Below are positions 1 through 7,308 of a DNA stretch of 13,034 nt, in pieces. The DNA lies in contig JABIYQ010000574.1 in the NCBI GenBank assembly GCA_018702715.1, positions 1 through 13,034 on the forward strand, read 5' to 3'. The first letter of the stretch is position 1; each line of letters starts with the position of its first letter. Both the position numbers and the translations under genes were made by a program. The notes under the pieces were generated by a model that had not been told where the DNA came from, did not search any database, and saw nothing but the letters and a program-made list of their open reading frames with translations. The stretch comes from Desulfobacula sp. (lineage in GTDB: Bacteria > Desulfobacterota > Desulfobacteria > Desulfobacterales > Desulfobacteraceae).

Positions 1-1641
1 AGAACTGCGGTTAACTATTTTTTCTTCAGTATTCTAATTGCCTCCATGGCATTGGTCGTAACGGCCGCAAATATGATTACATTCATGCTTTCCTGGGAAA
101 TCATGTCTTTGTCATCTTTTTTTCTGGTTATTTACAAGCACACCTCCCATGAAAGTAGAAAAGCCGGTTATTATTATTTTGTTTTTTCCCATGTAGGGGC
201 CATGTTCATATTTGCAGCATTTGCAATTGCTTACGGCTATACAGGCAGTTTCGGTTTTAAAGCTATGGGTACTCTTTCTGAAACCGCAAAAATCATGATC
301 TTTATTTTTTCCTTTATTGGTTTTGGATCAAAAGCAGGTGTTTTTCCCTTTCATGTCTGGTTACCCCATGCCCACCCTGCCGCCCCAAGTCATATCTCTG
401 CGGTTATGTCCGGCGTCATGATTAAAACAGGTATTTACGGTATTATAAAGATGTATATCCTTTTGGATTTCCACACGCCTCTTTTTGGGAATATTGTTCT
501 TGTCGCAGGCGTTATTTCGGGAATCCTGGGGATTGTATATGCCCTTGGCCAGCAGGATCTTAAACGGCTGCTCGCCTATTCCAGTGTTGAAAATATAGGC
601 ATTATTTTAATCGGATTAGGCATTGGTATGATTGGTGTTTCTTCCCAAAATCCTTTAATGGCCGTTCTTGGATTTACAGGAGGGTTTCTGCACATCCTCA
701 ATCATTCCATATTTAAGACCCTTTTGTTTATGGGTGCCGGAATGGTTCTTCATAAAACAGGAAGTCGTTCCATAGATGCTCTAGGCGGTTTATTGAAAAA
801 TATGAAAATTACCGGATTTGCAGTTATCATCGGCTCTCTGGCCATCTGTGGACTTCCGCCCTTTAACGGATTTGTGGGGGAATTTTTTATATATATCGGC
901 GGGTTTAAAGGTGTTGCTCTTGATAAATCCGCCTTTGTCATGAGTTGTTTTGCAATTATCAGCCTTGCTGTTATTGGCGGGTTGGCATTGGCCTGTTTTA
1001 CAAAGGTAATCGGTATTGCCTTTCAAGGAGAACCAAGGACTAACGCTGCAGTTAATATAGATGAAAAAGGACCAAGCATGCTTTTCGCCATGTCGATTCT
1101 TGCCTGTGCCTGTGTACTTATCGGTATATTTCCAAAGCTTATTCTTTGGATGCCTGTTAAAGCAGTATCAGCTTTGGGGCTTGGAATTGGCCGTGTTCCC
1201 CCTGAACCATTTGGGCAGATGGCCGGAAATATTACGCTTGCAGCAACTATTTTTCTTGTCACTTTATTGTTGGTGACAGCAATCCGATGGTTTTTTTACA
1301 GGAATAAAACCATTACAAGATCAGGGACATGGGGATGTGGTTTTACTCAGCCAACGGTTAAAATGCAGTATACAGGGTCTTCATATGCATCCTTTATTCT
1401 TGATTTTTTTCGACCTGCTGCGCCTTTAGATGAAGATCATCCAAAAATCACAGGACGATTCCCTTTAGATACATACTATACGAGTCATGTGAATGATATT
1501 GCAGAACTTCACATGAAAAGGGTAATCGTTAATCCAGTACTGTTTTTATTTGATAAATTAAGATGGATACAACATGGTGATATTCATCTTTATATTGGTT
1601 ATATTTTACTGGCTATAATTTTGTTGCTGTTTTTTATATAA
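1..1641 (+). CDS. hyfB: HyfB-like antiporter membrane subunit of a hydrogenase-4-related (Ehr) complex, 5' partial
   Basis: The frame is open from base 1 (it reads RTAVNYFFF before the first ATG at 46), so the gene begins upstream and that ATG is internal. 546 residues are visible; HyfB is usually about 670, so roughly 125 N-terminal residues are missing. The protein is a Mrp/NuoL-M-N-like proton-translocating subunit. Visible hallmarks, numbered from base 1, are the membrane glutamate in LSWEIMSL (about residue 33), the GFGSKAGVFPFHVWLPHAH block with its membrane lysine (about 111), the QDLKRLLAYSSVENIG block (185-199) and the lysine in HSIFKTLLF (about 239). The hydrophilic segment and final helix (HGDIHLYIGYILL) match the HyfB end rather than NuoL. 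The family role is ion translocation in the inner membrane. It is the first visible gene of the operon, followed 14 nt later by a tiny ORF. The operon promoter lies outside the window. Confidence 0.93.
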   Translation, partial: RTAVNYFFFSILIASMALVVTAANMITFMLSWEIMSLSSFFLVIYKHTSHESRKAGYYYFVFSHVGAMFIFAAFAIAYGYTGSFGFKAMGTLSETAKIMIFIFSFIGFGSKAGVFPFHVWLPHAHPAAPSHISAVMSGVMIKTGIYGIIKMYILLDFHTPLFGNIVLVAGVISGILGIVYALGQQDLKRLLAYSSVENIGIILIGLGIGMIGVSSQNPLMAVLGFTGGFLHILNHSIFKTLLFMGAGMVLHKTGSRSIDALGGLLKNMKITGFAVIIGSLAICGLPPFNGFVGEFFIYIGGFKGVALDKSAFVMSCFAIISLAVIGGLALACFTKVIGIAFQGEPRTNAAVNIDEKGPSMLFAMSILACACVLIGIFPKLILWMPVKAVSALGLGIGRVPPEPFGQMAGNITLAATIFLVTLLLVTAIRWFFYRNKTITRSGTWGCGFTQPTVKMQYTGSSYASFILDFFRPAAPLDEDHPKITGRFPLDTYYTSHVNDIAELHMKRVIVNPVLFLFDKLRWIQHGDIHLYIGYILLAIILLLFFI

Positions 1642-1655
1642 AATAAGGATCACAA

Positions 1656-1730
1656 ATGAAATTACCTGAACGCAATTTTTTGTTCAATTTAAATGATTTT
1701 CGATCCTGCATAAATGGGAAGACTTTATGA
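1656..1730 (+). CDS. 24-codon mini-ORF between hyfB and hyfC, translationally linked to hyfC
   Basis: A short ORF begins MKLPERNFLF and ends INGKTL. It fills most of the 85-nt gap between hyfB and hyfC. Its signals are unusually good: an AAGGA ribosome binding site at 1645-1649 lies six bases before ATG 1656, and its stop codon (1728-1730) overlaps the hyfC start in the ATGA arrangement used elsewhere in this operon. It has no membrane segment, cysteine pair or recognised domain. It could be a leader peptide that couples translation from hyfB to hyfC, a small accessory peptide of the complex, or chance. hyfC also has its own GGGAAG site at 1716-1721, so coupling is not strictly needed. Whether it is expressed cannot be told from the sequence. 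Confidence 0.4.
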   Translation: MKLPERNFLFNLNDFRSCINGKTL

Positions 1731-2647
1731 TTGAATCCATTATCCTTTGGCTTCTTGCAGTTTTGGTGGCGCCTTTTTTTTCAGGGGTTATACTTAAAGT
1801 AAAGGCTTTTTTCGGGGGAAAAAAGGGGCCACCCCTTCTAATTAATTACTATACCCTGATCAAGCTTTTTAAAAAAGGATCGGTTTATAGTACCAGTACC
1901 ACTGTAATGTTTAAGCTGGGCCCAATTATTTCATTGGGAACTGCCTTAGTCGTACTTATGTTTTTGCCTATAGCCGGACAAGACCCGATTTTTTCTTTTA
2001 AAGGAGATATCCTCTTTATTTTATATCTCATGGGTCTAGGCCGATTTTTCGTAATTGCTGCTGCCATGGATACAGCGTCTCCATTTGAAGGTATGGGAGC
2101 TGCAAGGGAAGCCTATTTCCCGATTATATGTGAAGCTACAACCTTTATGATTTTGATCTTTTTTTATAGATTAACAGGGGAGCTTCAACTATCGGCTTAT
2201 TTTACAGGTGGGAACACGATCGGGTTGTGGGATTTGACGGGTGCCCCATTATTATTTGTAGTGATTGCGTTTTTTATTATTCTTCTGACGGAAAATTCAA
2301 GGGTTCCTGTTGATGACCCTGCCACACATCTGGAGCTGACCATGATTCATGAGGTCATGGTTTTAGATCACAGCGGTCCTGATTTTGGACTCATTGAACT
2401 GGGATCATTTTGTAAGCTTTTTTTCTATTCAACAATAGTTTCAAGGCTGATTTTTCCTTTTGATTTCGGGTTTTCAGCAATTGGTTTTTTTGTCTTTATC
2501 GCAGGGCTTATCATAGTATATGTGGCTGTGGGTGTGACTGAATCGGTCATTGCCCGCTATAGAATGGATAAAGTTCCACAATTTGTCCTGACATCATTTG
2601 CATTGGCCTTTTTTGCAACCATTATCACTTTGGAGTTTATCAAATGA
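1727..2647 (+). CDS. hyfC: HyfC-like (NuoH-type) membrane subunit of the Ehr complex
   Basis: This 306-residue integral membrane protein of the respiratory complex I subunit 1/NuoH family joins the hydrophilic module to the ion-pumping arm. Visible family signatures are FFGGKKGPPLL (29-38), DTASPFEGMGAAREA (115-129) and ENSRVPVDDP (189-198), followed by the acidic loop HLELTMIHEVMVLDHSGPD (201-219). The conserved glutamates of these loops (E121, E189, E203, E209) are the residues thought to carry protons or transmit coupling in this family. Length is normal for HyfC. ATG 1727 is supported by GGGAAG five bases upstream; the gene overlaps the preceding mini-ORF and the following hyfE by ATGA. 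In the E. coli hyf operon hyfD lies between hyfC and hyfE; here it is missing. Confidence 0.95.
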   Translation: MIESIILWLLAVLVAPFFSGVILKVKAFFGGKKGPPLLINYYTLIKLFKKGSVYSTSTTVMFKLGPIISLGTALVVLMFLPIAGQDPIFSFKGDILFILYLMGLGRFFVIAAAMDTASPFEGMGAAREAYFPIICEATTFMILIFFYRLTGELQLSAYFTGGNTIGLWDLTGAPLLFVVIAFFIILLTENSRVPVDDPATHLELTMIHEVMVLDHSGPDFGLIELGSFCKLFFYSTIVSRLIFPFDFGFSAIGFFVFIAGLIIVYVAVGVTESVIARYRMDKVPQFVLTSFALAFFATIITLEFIK

Positions 2648-3288
2648 TACTACATCCGGTTGATACAATTTTATCACTTGTACTGCTGTCCGTTTTATTT
2701 GCCTTTGGCGCAAGCCGGCTCCCCGGATTGATAAAGGTGATCGCTTTCCAGGGAATTGTAGTTTCCATGGTGCCTTTGTTTATTGGTCACGATATGAATG
2801 CCGGTGGAATGGTCTTCACTTTTGCAACTTTAATAATCAGAGGAATTATAATTCCTTTGAGTATTTATGTGGCTATAAAAAAGGTGGCCATAAAAAGAGA
2901 GGTGGAACCCATTATCGGTTTTCACGCCTCCATACTATGCGGTCTTGGATTAATCGTTGCAGCAACATATATCAGCAAACAATTGAATATTCCTTCCATC
3001 AGTGACTATAAACTTTTGTTTCCCGTTGCCATAGCGCTTCTGGTAACTGGAATGTTTCTTTTGATTGCCAGAAGAAATGCCATCGCCATGGTATTGGGTT
3101 ATATTATGATGGAAAATGGAATTTATCTTGTTGGAACAACAATTTCAATTCGTGCCCGACATATTGTTGAATTCGGAATTTTACTGGATATACTTGCCGG
3201 CGTTATGATAATGGCCATTATACTTCAAAATATCAAACGAACCTTTGATGACGTTGATACAGCTAACTTAAGAACTTTAAAGGAATAG
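2644..3288 (+). CDS. hyfE: HyfE-like (NuoK-type) membrane subunit of the Ehr complex
   Basis: This 214-residue membrane protein is close to the 216 residues of E. coli HyfE. The C-terminal half resembles NuoK/MnhC. The segment GYIMMENGIYLVG (152-164) carries a membrane glutamate, E157, in the position of the functional NuoK glutamate. E176 and D182 in EFGILLDILAGVM are candidates for the second acidic site. The N-terminal half holds three or more hydrophobic helices with a basic loop KKVAIKREVE (79-88). The ATG overlaps the hyfC stop (ATGA), with a GGAG motif eight bases upstream, indicating coupled translation. The role by family is to connect the NuoH-like subunit to the antiporter-like subunits and take part in ion translocation. 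Confidence 0.92.
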   Translation: MILHPVDTILSLVLLSVLFAFGASRLPGLIKVIAFQGIVVSMVPLFIGHDMNAGGMVFTFATLIIRGIIIPLSIYVAIKKVAIKREVEPIIGFHASILCGLGLIVAATYISKQLNIPSISDYKLLFPVAIALLVTGMFLLIARRNAIAMVLGYIMMENGIYLVGTTISIRARHIVEFGILLDILAGVMIMAIILQNIKRTFDDVDTANLRTLKE

Positions 3289-3298
3289 GTATTATTTC

Positions 3299-4729
3299 AT
3301 GGTAGAAATCGTCTTTCTGGCTCCTTTCATAACAGGCATTATTGCTTTTTTTATTCCAAAAGCGATGAGCCGCAAGCTTTTAGTAGGTACTGGAGCGATT
3401 CATCTTTTTCTTTCACTCCTTCTTTGGAAAAATAGACCCGAAGCAATTTTTAATAATTATTTTGCAGTGACACCGGAAGGCCTGTTATCTCTTTTAGTTA
3501 TTTCACTTTTGTTCTTTCTGATTTCCATTTATACGATGGCCTATCTTAAAGAAAGTGAAATTCAAAAAGAAAATATTTTTACAGGGTTTATGCTCTTGTT
3601 TTTATCAACCATGACAATGGTAACCTTATCAGATCATATCATGGTAATGTGGATCGCTATTGAAGCCACAACACTTGCCAGCGCACCCCTTATTTATACC
3701 CATAGATCTGCTGCATCTCTTGAAGCAACATGGAAATATATACTCATATGTTCCGTTGGTATTGCCATGGCACTTCTTGGATCAGTGTTTATTACGCTTG
3801 CCATGGATATTGGTAAAGTTGATGCGCCCCTGTCTTTTTCAGCGCTTACAATGGTAGCAAAACAACTGGATCCCATGTGGTTAAAAGCTGGATTTGTCTT
3901 TATATTGGTTGGATATGGGACAAAAATGGGTCTTGCACCCATGCATACCTGGCTTCCCGACGCCCATAGCGAAGCACCCAGCCCAGCCTCAGCACTATTA
4001 TCCGGTGTGCTTTTAAATTGTGCATACCTGGGTATATTTAAAACCAATAAAATTATGCATGCAGCAGGGTTAAATGATTTTTCAGGTACAATCCTCATCG
4101 CTTTTGGTTTGATGTCTATCCTGGCAGCAGCAACATTTATCCTAAAACAAAACGAATATAAAAGAATGCTTGCCTATTCCAGCATCGAGAACATGGGAAT
4201 CATAGCAGTTGGAACAGGTATCGGCGGTATCGCTGCATATGGGGCGATGATCTGCATGATCCACCATAGCTTGATCAAATCCTCCCTGTTTTTGTCATCG
4301 GGAAATATTTTACTGGGGTATGGTAATAGATTTATTAAAAATACAGGAAATATGGTCAGCCGCATGCCCAAGACCTTTGTGGCTTTTTTCGCCGGTTTTG
4401 CAGGTATTTCAGGATTTCCACCCTTTGGTATTTTTATCGGGGAAATGTTTATTATTGTCGGTGCATTCAAAACCGGCCACTATGTGGCAGCAGGTATTTT
4501 TATTTTAAGCCTTTGTGTCATTTTTGCAGGATTTGCCAACCAGGTCATGAAAATTTCCTTTAATGATTCAGATTCTACAGACACTATAGGTCTGAAAGAA
4601 AAGGCAAGTCTGGTCTGGCCTCAATATATATTACTCTTAACATCCCTAATATTATGTTTCTATATGCCGGATACATTATATCAAACAATAATTGATGCAG
4701 TGACTGCCATTGGCGGAGGATTTAAATGA
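3299..4729 (+). CDS. hyfF: HyfF-like antiporter membrane subunit of the Ehr complex
   Basis: This 476-residue member of the Mrp/NuoL-M-N antiporter family has about 14 membrane helices. Key features are the helix-5 glutamate E122 in WIAIEATTLAS, helix-7 lysine K209 in GYGTKMGLAPMHTWLPDAH, the broken-helix region SEAPSPASALLSGVLL (224-239), NEYKRMLAYSSIENMGI (285-301) and the helix-12 lysine K327 in HHSLIKSSLFL. All charged residues expected for ion translocation are retained, so the pump arm looks functional. Length suits HyfF/HycC-short types and lacks the long lateral helix of NuoL. ATG 3299 has an AGGAATAGGT stretch upstream; hyfE ends ten bases earlier. The 3' end carries a GGAGGA site (4715-4720) that serves the next gene, and the stop overlaps that gene's ATG. 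Confidence 0.94.
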   Translation: MVEIVFLAPFITGIIAFFIPKAMSRKLLVGTGAIHLFLSLLLWKNRPEAIFNNYFAVTPEGLLSLLVISLLFFLISIYTMAYLKESEIQKENIFTGFMLLFLSTMTMVTLSDHIMVMWIAIEATTLASAPLIYTHRSAASLEATWKYILICSVGIAMALLGSVFITLAMDIGKVDAPLSFSALTMVAKQLDPMWLKAGFVFILVGYGTKMGLAPMHTWLPDAHSEAPSPASALLSGVLLNCAYLGIFKTNKIMHAAGLNDFSGTILIAFGLMSILAAATFILKQNEYKRMLAYSSIENMGIIAVGTGIGGIAAYGAMICMIHHSLIKSSLFLSSGNILLGYGNRFIKNTGNMVSRMPKTFVAFFAGFAGISGFPPFGIFIGEMFIIVGAFKTGHYVAAGIFILSLCVIFAGFANQVMKISFNDSDSTDTIGLKEKASLVWPQYILLLTSLILCFYMPDTLYQTIIDAVTAIGGGFK

Positions 4730-6237
4730 CAACTGCTTTTATAGAAATTTCAAATGGTGAAAAGCTGGCAAGAGAACAGATTCCTCATCTTGGTTTTGAT
4801 GAATTCCAAAAAAATGCCATGAGCATTGTAAAAAAAGGCGGAAAAGTTGTTCAGTATTTCGGTTATCAGGATGGTTCCTCCATTAAACTTTTGGCTGTAT
4901 TGAGAACGGACAAGCTTTTTATAGCAGGCTGTGATGCACCGGACGCATATCCTAGCTTTAGTCAAACCTGTGAGCCATTTCATATGTTTGAAAGAGAGCT
5001 TGCAGAACAATTTGGTATAAAGCCTGAGGGTCACCCCTGGTTGAAAATGGTCAGGTATCATCCAAACTATAGAGAAAAAATGCCTGATGTTTTTGGTAAT
5101 GATTATAAAGAAGATATCCCGGGTAATTATGACTATTACCAGGTCAAAGGCGATGAAATCCATGAGGTTGCAGTGGGGCCTGTTCATGCAGGTGTAATAG
5201 AACCCGGCCATTTCCGGTTTAACTGCATTGGTGAAAGGGTACTCCATCTGGAAATACAGCTGGGCTACCAGCACAGGGCAGTGGAAAACCTGCTCTATAA
5301 TGTCCAGGCAAAAAGATTGCCTATCCTTGCTGAAAGTATTGCCGGTGATACGGCTATTGGTCACAGCCTTTGCATGGCACAGGCTGTTGAAGCTCTGACA
5401 CAGGTTAAACCGGATAAAGGCGCTCAAATTATTCGAAGCATTGCTCTGGAACTGGAACGACTTGCAAATCATATAGGTGATCTTGGGGCTTTAAGTGGTG
5501 ATGTCGCATTTTTACCACCAGCCAATTATTTTGGACGTATTCGGGGAGATTTTTTAAATCTGTCTCTTCTGATTTGCGGGAACAGGTTTGGAAAAGGATT
5601 GGTGAGACCAGGCGGGGTTCGTTTTTCACTTTCCGATGATATTCGAAAAACCCTTGATGAGAGGCTCAAAGAACTAAAACCCCAGGTGGAACATGTTCTG
5701 GATCTTCTTTTTGCAGCTTCAACAGTGCGGGCACGTTTTGAAGACTGCGGTAATGTAAGCCATAAGGATGCAGAGCACTTAGGCCTTGTGGGACCGGCAG
5801 GTAGAGCCAGCGGCATCTCCTATGATGTTAGACGCTGTTTTCCCACGGAACATTATGGGCAGATAGATATCCCTGAAAACAAAAAACCATCAGGAGATGT
5901 ATATGCCCGTGCAAGAGTAAGATATGATGAAGTATTGCAATCGATTAAAATTATTCAATCTTTAATTGATACACCTGTTGAAACAAATATTGTGGAGGAT
6001 GTTAACTATAACCTGCCTGCTTCTTCTTTTGTGGTAACGATAAATGAAGCATGGCGGGGTGAAGTATCCCATGCATTGTTGACGGATAAAAACGGGAAAA
6101 TACTTCGATACAAAGTTAAAGATCCTTCTTTTCATAACTGGAACGGTCTTGCCATGTCTTTGCGGGATACAGGAATATCGGATTTTCCCTTAAATAATAA
6201 AAGTTTTAACCTTTCTTATTGTGGATTTGATCTTTAA
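4726..6237 (+). CDS. Ehr catalytic-type large subunit (fused NuoC-NuoD / HyfG-HycE-like) lacking NiFe ligands
   Basis: 503 residues. Residues 1-130 form a NuoC-like 30-kDa domain (MFERELAEQFGIKPEGHPWLK, 87-107); residues about 150-503 form the NuoD/NiFe-hydrogenase large-subunit domain (EPGHFRF, LGYQHRAVENL, ELERLANHIGDLGAL). In true hydrogenases the first CxxC sits in an ERVCGICGFAHS-like motif; here it reads ESIAGDTAIGHS (203-214), with A206 and T209 instead of cysteines. The second pair (DPCxxC) reads DPSFHNW (467-473), with S469 and N472. No NiFe site can form, and no matured C-terminal peptide is expected. That is the definition of Ehr complexes as opposed to group 4 hydrogenases. The GGAGGA site five bases upstream and the ATGA overlap with hyfF fix the start. 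It should sit on the cytoplasmic face with the ferredoxin-NuoB-like subunit. The true electron partner is unknown. Confidence 0.93.
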   Translation: MTTAFIEISNGEKLAREQIPHLGFDEFQKNAMSIVKKGGKVVQYFGYQDGSSIKLLAVLRTDKLFIAGCDAPDAYPSFSQTCEPFHMFERELAEQFGIKPEGHPWLKMVRYHPNYREKMPDVFGNDYKEDIPGNYDYYQVKGDEIHEVAVGPVHAGVIEPGHFRFNCIGERVLHLEIQLGYQHRAVENLLYNVQAKRLPILAESIAGDTAIGHSLCMAQAVEALTQVKPDKGAQIIRSIALELERLANHIGDLGALSGDVAFLPPANYFGRIRGDFLNLSLLICGNRFGKGLVRPGGVRFSLSDDIRKTLDERLKELKPQVEHVLDLLFAASTVRARFEDCGNVSHKDAEHLGLVGPAGRASGISYDVRRCFPTEHYGQIDIPENKKPSGDVYARARVRYDEVLQSIKIIQSLIDTPVETNIVEDVNYNLPASSFVVTINEAWRGEVSHALLTDKNGKILRYKVKDPSFHNWNGLAMSLRDTGISDFPLNNKSFNLSYCGFDL

Positions 6238-6266
6238 CAACAAGAAAAATATAAAGAGAGTTTTAA

Positions 6267-7010
6267 ATGCTCAATACACTTAAAAATAGATTTGAACAGG
6301 GTTATAGAACATGCAGCTATCCTAAAGAAAAACCTGCTGTATTTGAACGGTATCGTGGAAAACCCGTCATACAAAAAGATGTATCTCAGAAGATCGTGGA
6401 AATGTGTGCAAATGCCTGCCCTCAAGATGCCATTGATATTGGTTTAAAAAAAATAGATATGGGACGATGTGTCTTCTGCGGCACCTGTGAACGCATTTCA
6501 AATGGAGCATTTGTCAAGTTCACTGGCGATTTTGAAATTTCCACTTCCAAAAAAGAACATCTGGTGACGGATGGAGATCTTCCAGCCCTTGCCGAACACT
6601 CAAAACAGCATTTTAAAAAATTATTTGGCCGGTCTTTACAGCTAAGACAGGTATCTGCCGCAGGGTGCAATGCCTGTGAAGCAGATTTAAACGTGTTGGC
6701 AACCCCGTTTTTTGATTTGGCCCGTTTTGGTATAAATTTTGTAGCATCCCCCCGCCATTCAGATGGTATTGTTGTGACAGGTCCTGTATCCAGAAATATG
6801 AAAACAGCGTTGTTAACGACCTATGAAGCGATTCCTGACCCAAAGGTTGTCATTGCAGTGGGAAGCTGCACCATAACAGGGGGACCTTTTGTAGGAAGTC
6901 CGGAAATAACACAAGGCCTGGATACTATTTTACCCGTGGATCTGTTTATACCCGGCTGTCCACCGCATCCGCTTACCAATCTTCATGCCCTGCTGACATT
7001 TTTTAAATAA
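6267..7010 (+). CDS. Fused ferredoxin / NuoB-HyfI-like small subunit of the Ehr complex
   Basis: 247 residues. Residues 1-95 resemble a HycF/NuoI ferredoxin domain (RTCSYP, ERYRGKPVI); residues about 120-247 are a NuoB/HyfI domain. The NuoB-like part has all four ligands of the proximal [4Fe-4S] cluster: C134 and C137 in AAGCNACEAD, C201 in VGSCTITGGPF and C231 in PGCPPHP. In the ferredoxin part the first motif keeps only its last two cysteines (C47, C51 in CANACP), and the second keeps three (C68, C71, C74 in CVFCGTC) but has S78 where the fourth should be. C68, C71, C74 and C51 would bind one cluster; the other is lost. It is the last gene of the operon, 29 nt after the large subunit, with a GAGAG site upstream. 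By family it passes electrons between an unknown soluble carrier and the large subunit. Confidence 0.92.
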   Translation: MLNTLKNRFEQGYRTCSYPKEKPAVFERYRGKPVIQKDVSQKIVEMCANACPQDAIDIGLKKIDMGRCVFCGTCERISNGAFVKFTGDFEISTSKKEHLVTDGDLPALAEHSKQHFKKLFGRSLQLRQVSAAGCNACEADLNVLATPFFDLARFGINFVASPRHSDGIVVTGPVSRNMKTALLTTYEAIPDPKVVIAVGSCTITGGPFVGSPEITQGLDTILPVDLFIPGCPPHPLTNLHALLTFFK

Positions 7011-7016
7011 TGCATG

Positions 7017-7038
7017 GTCAAAACCCAGGGGTTTTGAC
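7017..7038 (+). terminator. Inverted repeat just after the Ehr operon, possible terminator or 3' end stabiliser
   Basis: Perfect ten-base arms GTCAAAACCC (7017-7026) and GGGTTTTGAC (7029-7038) are separated by two bases (AG), starting six bases after the stop of the last Ehr gene. The position suits transcription termination or protection of the operon mRNA 3' end. No U-tract follows (the next bases are TCAATAGAAAG), so a standard intrinsic terminator is not clearly shown; it could equally be a protein-binding palindrome. Confidence 0.45.
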
Positions 7039-7240
7039 TCAATAGAAAGAATTCTTATTCGTATGAACTTTTAGATGAATAAATAATGGGTGCTGAATAT
7101 TGTGCTTGGTTGTTTCTGGTACTTTATATACAGGAATATGCAATAATGGCTTACAGTGCTTTTCTTGGCTCATATAATTTAATGCCGGGTGTCAGAATAT
7201 TATTCTTTCCAACCACAAAATGTAGAACCAGGTTTCAATT

Positions 7241-7269
7241 AAAAAATAGAAGAATGCTCCTGCTATTCT
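7241..7269 (-). terminator. Possible intrinsic terminator of the sensor kinase gene
   Basis: Read on the - strand, AGAAT and GC arms pair with GC and ATTCT around an AGGA loop (7251-7269, one bulged A), followed by TCTATTTTTT (T run at 7241-7246). It lies about 40 nt beyond the kinase stop codon. The stem is short and AU-rich, so strength is uncertain, but stem, tetraloop and U-tract are in the right order. Confidence 0.4.
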
Positions 7270-7308
7270 GCAATTTCTGTAAGCATTAATGGTTGAGGAA
7301 TATAGCCA

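Larger units (their letters stand above)
7011..7308. other. Intergenic region between convergent Ehr operon and sensor kinase gene
   Basis: No convincing gene lies here. A 67-codon frame at 7086-7289 lacks a ribosome binding site and family features. The stretch holds a tight inverted repeat just after the Ehr operon (7017-7038), an AT-rich imperfect stem TTATTCGT/ATGAATAA (7055-7062 and 7075-7082), a 13-nt palindrome AGAATA-T-TATTCT (7194-7206) and a terminator-like hairpin for the - strand kinase gene (7241-7269). This is the layout expected between two converging transcripts. Confidence 0.6.

Noticed and set aside
3694..4098. 134-codon open frame on the - strand opposite hyfF
   Set aside because: Antisense to strongly conserved membrane-protein motifs, with no family features of its own.
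4750..5472. 240-codon open frame on the - strand opposite the large subunit gene
   Set aside because: It lies fully inside a clearly real gene on the other strand, has no recognisable domain and no start signals; it is a by-product of the coding strand's codon use.
4726..7010. Functional NiFe hydrogenase or formate hydrogenlyase
   Set aside because: All four NiFe-binding cysteines are absent from the large subunit, and no formate dehydrogenase or maturation gene is in the window.
4726..7010. Ordinary respiratory complex I (nuo) operon
   Set aside because: Gene order, the fused NuoC-NuoD domains with HyfG-type termini, the HyfB/HyfE/HyfF-type membrane subunits and the ferredoxin-NuoB fusion fit the hydrogenase-4-related group instead.
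7086..7289. 67-codon open frame on + after the Ehr operon
   Set aside because: No ribosome binding site, no known family, and it overlaps the probable terminator of the - strand kinase gene.
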